Shown in pieces: positions 10,244 through 17,182 of a stretch of 45,486 nt of DNA (position 1 is its first letter; every line of letters starts with the position of its first letter). Position numbers and translations under genes: made by a program. Source of the DNA: Pseudarthrobacter enclensis (GTDB lineage Bacteria; Actinomycetota; Actinomycetes; Actinomycetales; Micrococcaceae); contig NZ_JAUSRE010000030.1 in NCBI RefSeq assembly GCF_030811655.1, forward strand, positions 1 to 45,486, given 5' to 3'. A model generated the notes under the pieces. The model made no database searches and had not been told where the DNA came from. It saw only the letters and a list, made by a program, of their open reading frames with translations.

Positions 10244-10262
10244 CTGCTGTGTTGGGTACTAT
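10228..10262 (+). promoter_or_regulatory. Candidate ino1 promoter region (TACTAT -10; SigH/SigR-like GGAAC-N18-GTT)
   Basis: TACTAT at 10257-10262 is a good housekeeping-type -10. Overlapping it, GGAAC (10228-10232), an 18-nt spacer and GTT (10251-10253) fit the GGAAT-N18/19-GTT pattern recognised by SigR/SigH-class thiol-stress sigma factors. Either would give a ~90-nt leader before the ino1 ribosome binding site. No experimental support is visible. Confidence 0.35.
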
Positions 10263-10357
10263 GAAAAGGCGCCGCGCGGCGCCGTGCCAGCCGGCCGCCG
10301 TCGTCCTCTCTGGGAAGGCTTGTCCGGCCGGCAAACGTTTGTCCCCAAAGGAGTTCT

Positions 10358-11443
10358 GTGTCTTCACATCCGATCCGTGTTGCAATCGTTGGCGTGGGCA
10401 ACTGCGCCGCCTCGCTGGTGCAGGGCGTCCAGTACTACAAGGACGCCGATCCCGGTGAGACCATTCCCGGCCTGATGCACGTTGAGTTTGGCCAGTACCA
10501 CGTGGGTGACGTTGAGTTCGTCGCCGCGTTCGATGTGGACGGCAAGAAGGTCGGCGTAGACCTCTCCGACGCCATCCTGGCCAGCGAGAACAACACCATC
10601 AAGATCGCCGACGTTCCGCCCACCGGTGTTACGGTCCAGCGCGGCCACACCCTGGATGGCCTGGGCAAGTACTACCTTGAGACCATCGAGCAGTCCACCG
10701 AAGAGCCTGTGGACGTGGTCCAGGCCCTCAAGGACGCCAAGGTCGATGTCATGGTCTGCTACCTGCCGGTCGGTTCCCAGCAGGCTGCCGAGTTCTACGC
10801 CCAGGCTGCGATCGACGCCGGTGTTGCGTTCGTGAACGCCCTGCCGGTCTTCATTGCCGGAACCAAGGAATGGGCTGACAAGTTCACTGCCGCGGGTGTT
10901 CCCATTGTGGGCGATGACATCAAGAGCCAGATCGGCGCCACCATCACCCACCGTGTGATGGCCAAGCTGTTCGAGGACCGTGGCGTCACCCTGGACCGGA
11001 CCTACCAGCTGAACGTCGGCGGCAACATGGACTTCAAGAACATGCTGGAGCGTGACCGGCTGGAGTCCAAGAAGATCTCCAAGACCCAGGCCGTGACCTC
11101 CAACGTGGAGGCCGAGCTGGCGGCGAAGGATGTGCACATCGGCCCGTCGGACTACGTTCAGTGGCTTGATGACCGCAAGTGGGCCTTCGTGCGCCTGGAA
11201 GGCCGCAACTTCGGTGACGCCCCCGTGTCGCTGGAGTACAAGCTGGAGGTCTGGGACTCACCGAACTCCGCCGGTGTGATCATCGACGCCATCCGTGCGG
11301 CGAAGATCGGCCTGGACCGCGGCATTGGCGGCCCCCTGCTGTCGGCATCGAGCTACTTCATGAAGTCCCCGCCGGAGCAGTCCAACGACGACCTGGCCCG
11401 CGAGAAGGTGGAAGCCTTCATCCGCGGCGACGTGGAGCGCTAA
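10358..11443 (+). CDS. ino1: Inositol-3-phosphate synthase (myo-inositol-1-phosphate synthase)
   Basis: Ino1 is NAD-dependent and cyclises glucose-6-phosphate to inositol-3-phosphate, the precursor for mycothiol (through MshA, encoded at 14333) and for phosphatidylinositol. The 361-aa protein starts PIRVAIVGVGNCAASLVQG, a Rossmann dinucleotide site, and carries the actinobacterial-type DAILASENNTIKIADV, VGDDIKSQIGATITHR and TYQLNVGGNMDFKNM blocks. The GTG at 10358 follows AAAGGAG (10347-10353) at good spacing, so this gene is led and SD-dependent, unlike many neighbours. Codon use and a smooth reading frame suggest high expression. A large palindrome begins 13 nt after the stop. Confidence 0.95.
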   Translation: MSSHPIRVAIVGVGNCAASLVQGVQYYKDADPGETIPGLMHVEFGQYHVGDVEFVAAFDVDGKKVGVDLSDAILASENNTIKIADVPPTGVTVQRGHTLDGLGKYYLETIEQSTEEPVDVVQALKDAKVDVMVCYLPVGSQQAAEFYAQAAIDAGVAFVNALPVFIAGTKEWADKFTAAGVPIVGDDIKSQIGATITHRVMAKLFEDRGVTLDRTYQLNVGGNMDFKNMLERDRLESKKISKTQAVTSNVEAELAAKDVHIGPSDYVQWLDDRKWAFVRLEGRNFGDAPVSLEYKLEVWDSPNSAGVIIDAIRAAKIGLDRGIGGPLLSASSYFMKSPPEQSNDDLAREKVEAFIRGDVER

Positions 11444-11456
11444 CCCCTCACCCCTG

Positions 11457-11517
11457 GTTGCTCTATCAGTTTTGGTCCCTAAACCTACCGGTTAGGGACC
11501 AAAACTGATAGAGCAAC
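11457..11517. repeat. Perfect 26-bp-arm palindrome P1 (GTTGCTCTATCAG family)
   Basis: Arms 11457-11482 and 11492-11517 are perfect reverse complements around a 9-nt centre. The outer part of each arm is GTTGCTCTATCAG and the inner part TTTTGGTCCCTAA. It sits between the convergent ino1 stop and the DUF559 gene stop (6 nt away), so it could act as a bidirectional terminator. The same arm family recurs in a second palindrome at 12495-12559 on the other side of the DUF559 gene. Its AT content is unusual for local terminators. Confidence 0.95.
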
Positions 11518-11523
11518 TGGCGT

Positions 11524-12450
11524 TTAAGGCTCCCGCAGCGCTGCACGGACCAGACCGGCCGCCCGCCGGAAGTCGTTCGCAAGATCATCAGCGTTGAATT
11601 TGAAGTACTGCCAGCCGGCGGAGTGGAAGCATGCATCCCGGCGGTTGTCGCGGGATTGCTGTTCGCGTGTCAGGTGATGGCCGCCGTCGTACTGGATGCC
11701 GATCCTCCGCCGCCTGTAGCCCAGGTCCGCAGCAGGGGAGCGCGGATTACCGGCGTCAACCCGAACCTGTAGCTCAGGTTCCGGCAATCCGGCGTCAACC
11801 AGAGCAAGACGCAGAAAGGTTTCGGGTGCTGAATCAGCACCTACACGGATCAGTTCGACGGCGGCCCGAGCTTTCACAATGCCCTGCATCTTTGGATGCC
11901 GCTTCAGCATCTCCCGCAGTTCCTGAACCGTTGCCCAGGGCTTGGTCCGAAGCTCAAGTCCGTCGTGCGGCTGTCGGACCAATTGGTCGCCCATTGCCAC
12001 CACATGTTCCATGGGAAGCCGGCGACAAAGGTCCAGCCACGTCCGTGAGGCCGTCGAGATACGAATGCCCTGCCAATCCATGGTCTCGTCCTTATAGGCC
12101 AGCACGGTATGCCCCACGACGCCCATCCGTCGAACCTGCGGCAACGCTCGAGGTTTACTGAGATGGAGGTCCCGGGAATCCTGGAGCCACGGCGGGAGCC
12201 AGAGCCCCAACAATATAGCGGCCGTTGCGTGCGATATCCACGCTCCGGGAGTCGCCGCGGAGAGGGCGCGTGCCATTGCGGGAAGCTCGAAGTCCCGCCC
12301 TGCCGGCAGATACAGGAGGCGTCCGGCCGAAGCCAGATCGGAAGAGCGTAATCGACCCCGGCTGAGGTTTGCCGCCCGCGCTTCAGCGACCGTGAAGGGA
12401 ATGGCTTCGAGGTGGGCCGGCAGCGGTGAAACAAGACGCATGGGGAACAT
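11524..12450 (-). CDS. AbiEi-like wHTH plus DUF559 (Vsr-like endonuclease fold) protein flanked by palindromes
   Basis: The 308-aa product has an N-terminal winged-helix-like segment (about 18-50, FTVAEARAANLSRGRL...YLPAGR) resembling AbiEi-type antitoxin domains. The C-terminal domain (about 205-308) resembles DUF559 / very-short-patch-repair endonucleases: APETFLRLAL with Glu210, ADLGYRRRRIGIQYDGGHH with Asp242 and Asp255, and a final WQYFKFNADDL strand. The usual acidic residue of the E-x-D-G motif is Gln253, so catalysis is uncertain. Base composition looks less GC-rich than in neighbouring genes, hinting at transfer. Starts at 12450 and 12441 are both possible, with no convincing SD. Palindromes P1 and P2 flank the gene, and a perfect DnaA-box sequence lies 32 bp upstream. 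Function unknown: a solitary toxin-antitoxin derivative, defence nuclease or mobile-element partner are all possible. Confidence 0.75.
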   Translation of the reverse strand: MFPMRLVSPLPAHLEAIPFTVAEARAANLSRGRLRSSDLASAGRLLYLPAGRDFELPAMARALSAATPGAWISHATAAILLGLWLPPWLQDSRDLHLSKPRALPQVRRMGVVGHTVLAYKDETMDWQGIRISTASRTWLDLCRRLPMEHVVAMGDQLVRQPHDGLELRTKPWATVQELREMLKRHPKMQGIVKARAAVELIRVGADSAPETFLRLALVDAGLPEPELQVRVDAGNPRSPAADLGYRRRRIGIQYDGGHHLTREQQSRDNRRDACFHSAGWQYFKFNADDLANDFRRAAGLVRAALREP

Positions 12451-12481
12451 TGTTTACCGGAAGCCGGTTGCCCCGCAGAAC

Positions 12482-12490
12482 TTATCCACA
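12482..12490 (+). promoter_or_regulatory. DnaA-box consensus TTATCCACA upstream of the DUF559 gene
   Basis: This is an exact 9-mer match to the canonical DnaA box, in the short gap between palindrome P2 and the DUF559 start (read TGTGGATAA on the gene's strand). It is a single copy, so it could be chance, a replication-linked control site, or part of the element. Confidence 0.5.
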
Positions 12491-12494
12491 GCTC

Positions 12495-12559
12495 GCGTTG
12501 CTCTATCAGATACGGTTCCCAACCCGGGGTTTTAGGGACCAGATCTGATAGAGCAACGC
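12495..12559. repeat. Imperfect palindrome P2 (GTTGCTCTATCAG family)
   Basis: Arms 12495-12522 and 12532-12559 (28 nt each) match perfectly over the outer 17 positions and differ at four inner ones; the 9-nt centre is CCCGGGGTT. The outer GTTGCTCTATCAG and inner GGTCCCTAA of the right arm equal those of palindrome P1. On the minus strand it begins 6 nt after the fhs stop and ends about 45 nt before the DUF559 start, so it may terminate fhs transcription. Confidence 0.93.
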
Positions 12560-12565
12560 GTCGTT

Positions 12566-14242
12566 CTAGGTGAGGCCGATAGGGTTGCCCGCGTCGTCCA
12601 CGTCCATGCGCAGGGCGGCGGGAACGGCGGGGAGGCCGGGCATGGTCATCACCGCGCCGGTCAGGGCCACGATGAACCCGGCGCCGGTCTTGGGCAGCAG
12701 ATCCCGGACGTGGATGGTGAAGCCCTTGGGTGCGCCCAGGCGGGAGGCGTCGTCCGTGAAGGAGTATTGGGTTTTGGCCATGCAGACGGGCAGCGAGCTC
12801 CAGCCGTTCCGCTCGATGTCGGCAAGCCGCCGAAGGGCCGGCACTGAGAAGTCCACCCCGTCCGCCCCGTAGATCTCCTGCGCAATGGTCCGGATCTTGT
12901 CCTCCACAGGCAGTTCCAACGGATACAGGTGCCGAAAGCTGCTCGGCGCCTCCACGGCCTGCGCAACCAGCGCTGCGAGCTCGTCACCGCCGTCGCCACC
13001 TCCGCCGCGGCCCCACACATCGGCGACGGCGGCGCGCACTCCCTCGGCGGCACACCACGCCAGCAGCCAATCCAGTTCCTCCCGCGTATCGGACGAGAAC
13101 CTGTTGATGGCCACCACCGGTGTGACCCCGAACTTCTCCACGTTGTGCACGTGCCGGCGCAGGTTGGCCACGCCTGCCTCAAGAGCAGCCAGATCAGGAC
13201 GGGCCAGCTGGTCCTTGGCAACCCCGCCCTGCATCTTCAGCGCCCGGACAGTGGCCACCACCACGACGGCGGACGGCGCCAGACCTCCGTACCTGGCCTT
13301 GATGTCCATGAACTTTTCGGCGCCCAGGTCAGCCCCGAACCCGGCTTCCGTCACAACGATGTCGGCCAGGCGCCGGGCGGTCTGGGTGGCGATGAGCGAA
13401 TTGCAGCCGTGGGCGATGTTGGCGAACGGGCCGCCGTGCACCAGGGCAGGGGTACCCGCGATGGTCTGCACGAGGTTGGGCTTGACCGCCTCCTTGAGGA
13501 GCAACGTAAGCGCCCCCTCCACCCCGAGGTCCGCCACGGTCACGGGTTTCCGGTCATAGGTGTAGCCGAACGTGATCCGGCCCAGCCGTGACCGCAGGTC
13601 CGCCAGGTCCGTGGCCAGGCAGAAGACGGCCATCACTTCGGATGCCACGGTGATGTCGAACCCGTCCTGGCGCGGCACGCCCTGCGTCGGCCCGCCAAGG
13701 CCAATCACCACCTCCCGCAGGGACCGGTCGTTCATGTCCAGCACGCGTTTGAAGGTCATGCGCCGCGGATCGATGTTCAAGGCGTTGCCCTGGTAAATGT
13801 GGTTGTCCACCAGGGCCATCAGCGCGTTGTTGGCTGACGTGATCGCGTGGAAATCGCCGGTGAAGTGCAGGTTGATCTCGTCCATGGGCAACACCTGGGA
13901 CAGGCCGCCGCCCGTGGCACCACCCTTCATGCCCAGGACCGGGCCCAGCGACGGCTCCCGTAACGCGATCATGACTTTGTGCCCGGCGCGCGCCAGCGAG
14001 TCCGCCAGCCCGACGGTGGTGGTCGACTTCCCCTCGCCGGCGGGAGTGGGGGACATGGCGGACACCAGCACCACCTTGCCGTGCGGTTCAGGCGCCGCCA
14101 GCCGGGCCGGATCAATCTTCGCCTTGTACCGCCCGTACTGTTCCAGGGCGTCGGCATTGACTCCGGCCGCTGCCGCGATCTCGCCGATGGGCCGGATGCG
14201 GGCGGCGCGGGCGATTTCAAGATCGGTAGGGAGGGCAGACAT
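12566..14242 (-). CDS. fhs: Formate--tetrahydrofolate ligase
   Basis: Fhs makes 10-formyl-tetrahydrofolate from formate, THF and ATP, feeding purine and other one-carbon metabolism in the cytosol. The 558-aa length is normal. Visible motifs are the P-loop TPAGEGKSTTT (about residues 66-76), REPSLGPVLGMKGGATGGG, INLHFTGDFHAITSANN, and ATVRALKMQGG. The frame extends 10 codons upstream to 14272. I chose ATG 14242 because AAAGGA (14249-14254 on the minus strand) lies 7 nt before it and the family starts near MSALPTDLEIARAA. It runs toward palindrome P2 just beyond its TAG stop. Confidence 0.96.
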   Translation of the reverse strand: MSALPTDLEIARAARIRPIGEIAAAAGVNADALEQYGRYKAKIDPARLAAPEPHGKVVLVSAMSPTPAGEGKSTTTVGLADSLARAGHKVMIALREPSLGPVLGMKGGATGGGLSQVLPMDEINLHFTGDFHAITSANNALMALVDNHIYQGNALNIDPRRMTFKRVLDMNDRSLREVVIGLGGPTQGVPRQDGFDITVASEVMAVFCLATDLADLRSRLGRITFGYTYDRKPVTVADLGVEGALTLLLKEAVKPNLVQTIAGTPALVHGGPFANIAHGCNSLIATQTARRLADIVVTEAGFGADLGAEKFMDIKARYGGLAPSAVVVVATVRALKMQGGVAKDQLARPDLAALEAGVANLRRHVHNVEKFGVTPVVAINRFSSDTREELDWLLAWCAAEGVRAAVADVWGRGGGGDGGDELAALVAQAVEAPSSFRHLYPLELPVEDKIRTIAQEIYGADGVDFSVPALRRLADIERNGWSSLPVCMAKTQYSFTDDASRLGAPKGFTIHVRDLLPKTGAGFIVALTGAVMTMPGLPAVPAALRMDVDDAGNPIGLT

Positions 14243-14332
14243 CGTTGTCCTTTCCAGCGCAGTCGCGGGCACCGGCCGGCGGCCGGAGACCTGCCCCTAA
14301 GCTAACAGGAGCAGGCCCGGGGGCGAAGGACT

Positions 14333-15598
14333 TCAGGACGCGGGAACCACTGGAGCCAGGCGGCGGCCCACAAAGTTGTCGACGGCGGCATGGTAGCTTT
14401 CGAGCGTAATGGCGGCAGTGCGCTGCCAGCCGGAGTTCTGGGCACGGATCGCCGCGGCGCGGCCCAGGTCCTCGCGGGTGGCGGGATCGTCGTGAAGGGC
14501 CTCAAGCGCGTCGGCCCAGTCCGCGGCGTGGTGGCCGTCCACCAGGAGCCCGGTCCGGCCGTGGAAAATGGCGCGCGACAGTCCGCCCACCCGGGTTGCG
14601 ACCACGGGGGTGCCGCAGGCCTGGGCCTCCAGGGCCACCAGCCCAAAAGATTCGCTGAAGGAAGGCATCACCACGACGTCGGCCGCGCGGAACCAGGATG
14701 CAAGCTCAGGTGCCTTCACCGGCGGAAGCTGCGTGACGACGTCGTCCATCCCCACCTCCGCAACCAGGCACCGCAGGTTGAATTCCTTGTTGCCGCTAAG
14801 GGCGCCCAGGATGGTGACGCGCAGGTCGATGTCCGGCCGGCGCTTCCGCAGCAGCGCGGCGGCCTTGACCAGGACCTGCGGCCCTTTCAGCCGCTGGATC
14901 CGGCCTGCGAATACCAGGTGGAAGGTGTCCGGGCTGATGCCGTGCCCGGCCCTGGAGCGGGCCCGGAAGGCGGGGGTGAAGGTGGCCAGGTCCACGCCGG
15001 GCGGGGCGATGTCGATCCGGTCGTACGTGGCGCCGTAGTGGGAAACGAGTTCTGCCGCCTCCGAGCTGGTGTTGGCAATCAGACGGGCAGCGCCCTCCAC
15101 GATCCGGTGCTCGCCCAGTTCCCGCCGCCGGGGTTCCGGTTTTTCGCCGGACTCCAGCAACAGGTTCTTGACCTTGGCCATGGTGTGCATGGTGTGCACC
15201 AGCGGCACGCCCCACAGCTCGGACAGTTCAAGTCCGGCGATCCCGGACACCCAATAGTGCGAATGGATCACGTCATACCGCCCATGCGGCTGGCGGGAGC
15301 GGATCTGCTCGATCTCGGCAACCATTGCGTGCAGCAGCCCGGGGAGTTCTTCCTTGGGGATCTTCCTGGGCGGGCCGGCCATGACGTTGTGCACGCACAC
15401 GCCGGGATCGGGATGTTCGACGGCGGGCTGGTCGGCTGAGGTGGCGCGCGTAAAGATCTCCACCTCCACCCCCGCCTCAGCCAGTGCCGACGCGAGTTCG
15501 CGGATATAGACATTCATTCCGCCGGCGTCCCCGGAGCCAGGCTGTTCCATGGGGGAGGTGTGGAGGGAGAGCAAAGCAACCCTGCGGATCAGTGCCAC
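14333..15598 (-). CDS. mshA: D-inositol-3-phosphate glycosyltransferase (mycothiol step 1)
   Basis: MshA is a GT4 retaining glycosyltransferase that joins GlcNAc from UDP-GlcNAc to inositol-3-phosphate, the committing step of mycothiol synthesis. The 421-aa product has the N-terminal Rossmann signature HTSPMEQPGSGDAGGMNVYI and HSHYWVSG. The C-terminal FAGRIQRLKGPQVL and PSFSESFGLVALEAQACG carry the E-x7-E donor-site glutamates. It starts at GTG 15598 with AAGGAGGT 5 nt upstream on the minus strand, a strong SD. Its substrate is made by Ino1, encoded 3 kb away on the other strand, so two mycothiol-precursor steps cluster here. Confidence 0.95.
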   Translation of the reverse strand: MALIRRVALLSLHTSPMEQPGSGDAGGMNVYIRELASALAEAGVEVEIFTRATSADQPAVEHPDPGVCVHNVMAGPPRKIPKEELPGLLHAMVAEIEQIRSRQPHGRYDVIHSHYWVSGIAGLELSELWGVPLVHTMHTMAKVKNLLLESGEKPEPRRRELGEHRIVEGAARLIANTSSEAAELVSHYGATYDRIDIAPPGVDLATFTPAFRARSRAGHGISPDTFHLVFAGRIQRLKGPQVLVKAAALLRKRRPDIDLRVTILGALSGNKEFNLRCLVAEVGMDDVVTQLPPVKAPELASWFRAADVVVMPSFSESFGLVALEAQACGTPVVATRVGGLSRAIFHGRTGLLVDGHHAADWADALEALHDDPATREDLGRAAAIRAQNSGWQRTAAITLESYHAAVDNFVGRRLAPVVPAS

Positions 15599-15674
15599 GG
15601 GACCTCCTTCCGGCTGCCGGCGCGTTTCAGGGGAGCCGGTTCAGTGCGCATTCGATAAAACACTACTCCTTCCC

Positions 15675-17102
15675 CTAACGCCCACTGCCCTCCCACATCT
15701 TCCCCAAATCCGGAAACGCCGCCTCATAGCCGGCCAGGAGCTTTGCCGCCAGTTCCGCGGAATCCACCAGCGGGTGCCGGCCGAAGGCCTCAAGGGCGGC
15801 AGCACGGTTCCCGGTGGTGGCGGCATTAACCGTGAGTTGTTCCACGTCCTTGACCCGCTGCAGCAGTTCCAGCTGTGGACCGTCCGGCGGCTCCTGGGGC
15901 AGCGGGACGGCGCCGTTGGCCGTGACTGTGCAGGGAACTTCGACGACGGCGTCCGCCGGCAGGCCCGGAATGGCTGGTTGGGCACTGCCGGGGACGGTGG
16001 TGGCCGGCGGGGGTGCGGACGGAGTCAGTTTGTCCGGCGGAGGCAGTGAATTGCGGGTGTTGAGGATCAGTTGCGTGTCCCCGCCGCCCCCGAGGGCGCG
16101 CATCGCCGCCAGGGCCACCCGTTCATAGCCGCCGCCGGCCAGGTCCTCCTCATCGCGGTGCCCGCCGTCGCTCCGGGCCTCCGCCAGATACCCCTCTTCG
16201 CGGGAACGCCGGGCTTCCTCCCACAACCTGTACGCATCCGGTCCGGCAGCGGCGAGCCGCGGGTACAGCTCCAGCTGCTGTCCGTGAATGGCCTCGCCGC
16301 GGGTCTGCGCCATGGCCCGAATCGCCTGCCGTGCGTCACCTGACCGGTAATAGTAATACAGGTACTCGTTGGGCAGCAGGCCCAGCCCGGCCAGGAAGGG
16401 TTGCGGGAAGAGCCTGCCTTCCTCGAACGACCGCAGTGCTGCCGGGTCCGCCAAAAGCCCGGGCAGCACGTCCCGGCCGCCGGACCCCAGCCGGTACAGC
16501 CAGCCCAGGTGGTTCAGCCCGTAGTAGCCCACGCCGTCGAGATGTCCCTCCCGCAGGGGGACGCCGGCAGCGCGGGCTGCCCGGTGTACCAGGCCGCACG
16601 CCGAGTCGCAGATCCCGATGACCCGGTCCCCCAGGACCGGAAGCAGCGCCTCGGTGACCATGCCTACAGGATTGGTGAAGTTGATCAGCCACGCGTCCGG
16701 GCACTGTTCCCGCATCCGCCGGGCCAGGCGAAGCATATAGGGAATGGTCCGCAGGGCGTAGGAGATCCCGCCGGCCCCGGTGGTTTCCTGGCCCAGCAGC
16801 CCCAGGTCGCGGGCCACTTTCTCGTCGGCCACCCGCCCGCCTGTCCCGCCCGGCCGGATGGCGGCGAACACCATGCCGGCCCCGGCCAGGGCTTTGGCGG
16901 GATCGGTGGTGGCGCTGACCCGAAGTGGCGCACCGTGGCTCCCGGGCATACTCTTCAGCACCGCGGTGACGGCATCCAGGCGGGCAGGATCGACGTCGTA
17001 CAGCACCAGCTCGGTGACCAGCCCGGAAAAGCTCCCGGACACCAACGCCCGGTATATCAGCGGCACCCGGAAACCCCCGCCGCCGGCAATCAGAAGCCGC
17101 AT
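15675..17102 (-). CDS. GH4 family 6-phospho-beta-glucosidase-like enzyme
   Basis: GH4 enzymes cleave phosphorylated (sometimes non-phosphorylated) glycosides by an unusual NAD+- and divalent-metal-dependent redox-elimination. The 475-aa protein opens with the dinucleotide-binding MRLLIAGGGGFRVPLIYRAL. It has INFTNPVGMVTEAL and GICDSACGL, whose Asn, Cys and neighbouring His residues bind metal in the family, then YGLNHLGWLYRL and the C-terminal LPADAVVEVPCTVTANGAVPL. The overall pattern is closest to 6-phospho-beta-glucosidases (LicH/CelF type). It is divergent from a PfkB kinase starting 80 bp away, so a shared regulatory gap is likely. No PTS permease adjoins it, so the source of phosphorylated substrate is unclear. 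Confidence 0.88.
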   Translation of the reverse strand: MRLLIAGGGGFRVPLIYRALVSGSFSGLVTELVLYDVDPARLDAVTAVLKSMPGSHGAPLRVSATTDPAKALAGAGMVFAAIRPGGTGGRVADEKVARDLGLLGQETTGAGGISYALRTIPYMLRLARRMREQCPDAWLINFTNPVGMVTEALLPVLGDRVIGICDSACGLVHRAARAAGVPLREGHLDGVGYYGLNHLGWLYRLGSGGRDVLPGLLADPAALRSFEEGRLFPQPFLAGLGLLPNEYLYYYYRSGDARQAIRAMAQTRGEAIHGQQLELYPRLAAAGPDAYRLWEEARRSREEGYLAEARSDGGHRDEEDLAGGGYERVALAAMRALGGGGDTQLILNTRNSLPPPDKLTPSAPPPATTVPGSAQPAIPGLPADAVVEVPCTVTANGAVPLPQEPPDGPQLELLQRVKDVEQLTVNAATTGNRAAALEAFGRHPLVDSAELAAKLLAGYEAAFPDLGKMWEGSGR

Positions 17103-17169
17103 GGATGCAGTCTAGGACCGCCCTCCGACAACGTGTCCATACCCCCTACCGCAGGGCTGCGGCCCGGCG

Positions 17170-17175
17170 TATCCT
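17170..17175 (+). promoter_or_regulatory. -10 hexamer TATCCT, leaderless-type promoter of the PfkB kinase
   Basis: TATCCT ends 7 nt before ATG 17183 and no Shine-Dalgarno sequence is present. The spacing equals that at acpS and alr. Confidence 0.5.
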
Positions 17176-17182
17176 GCGCACT

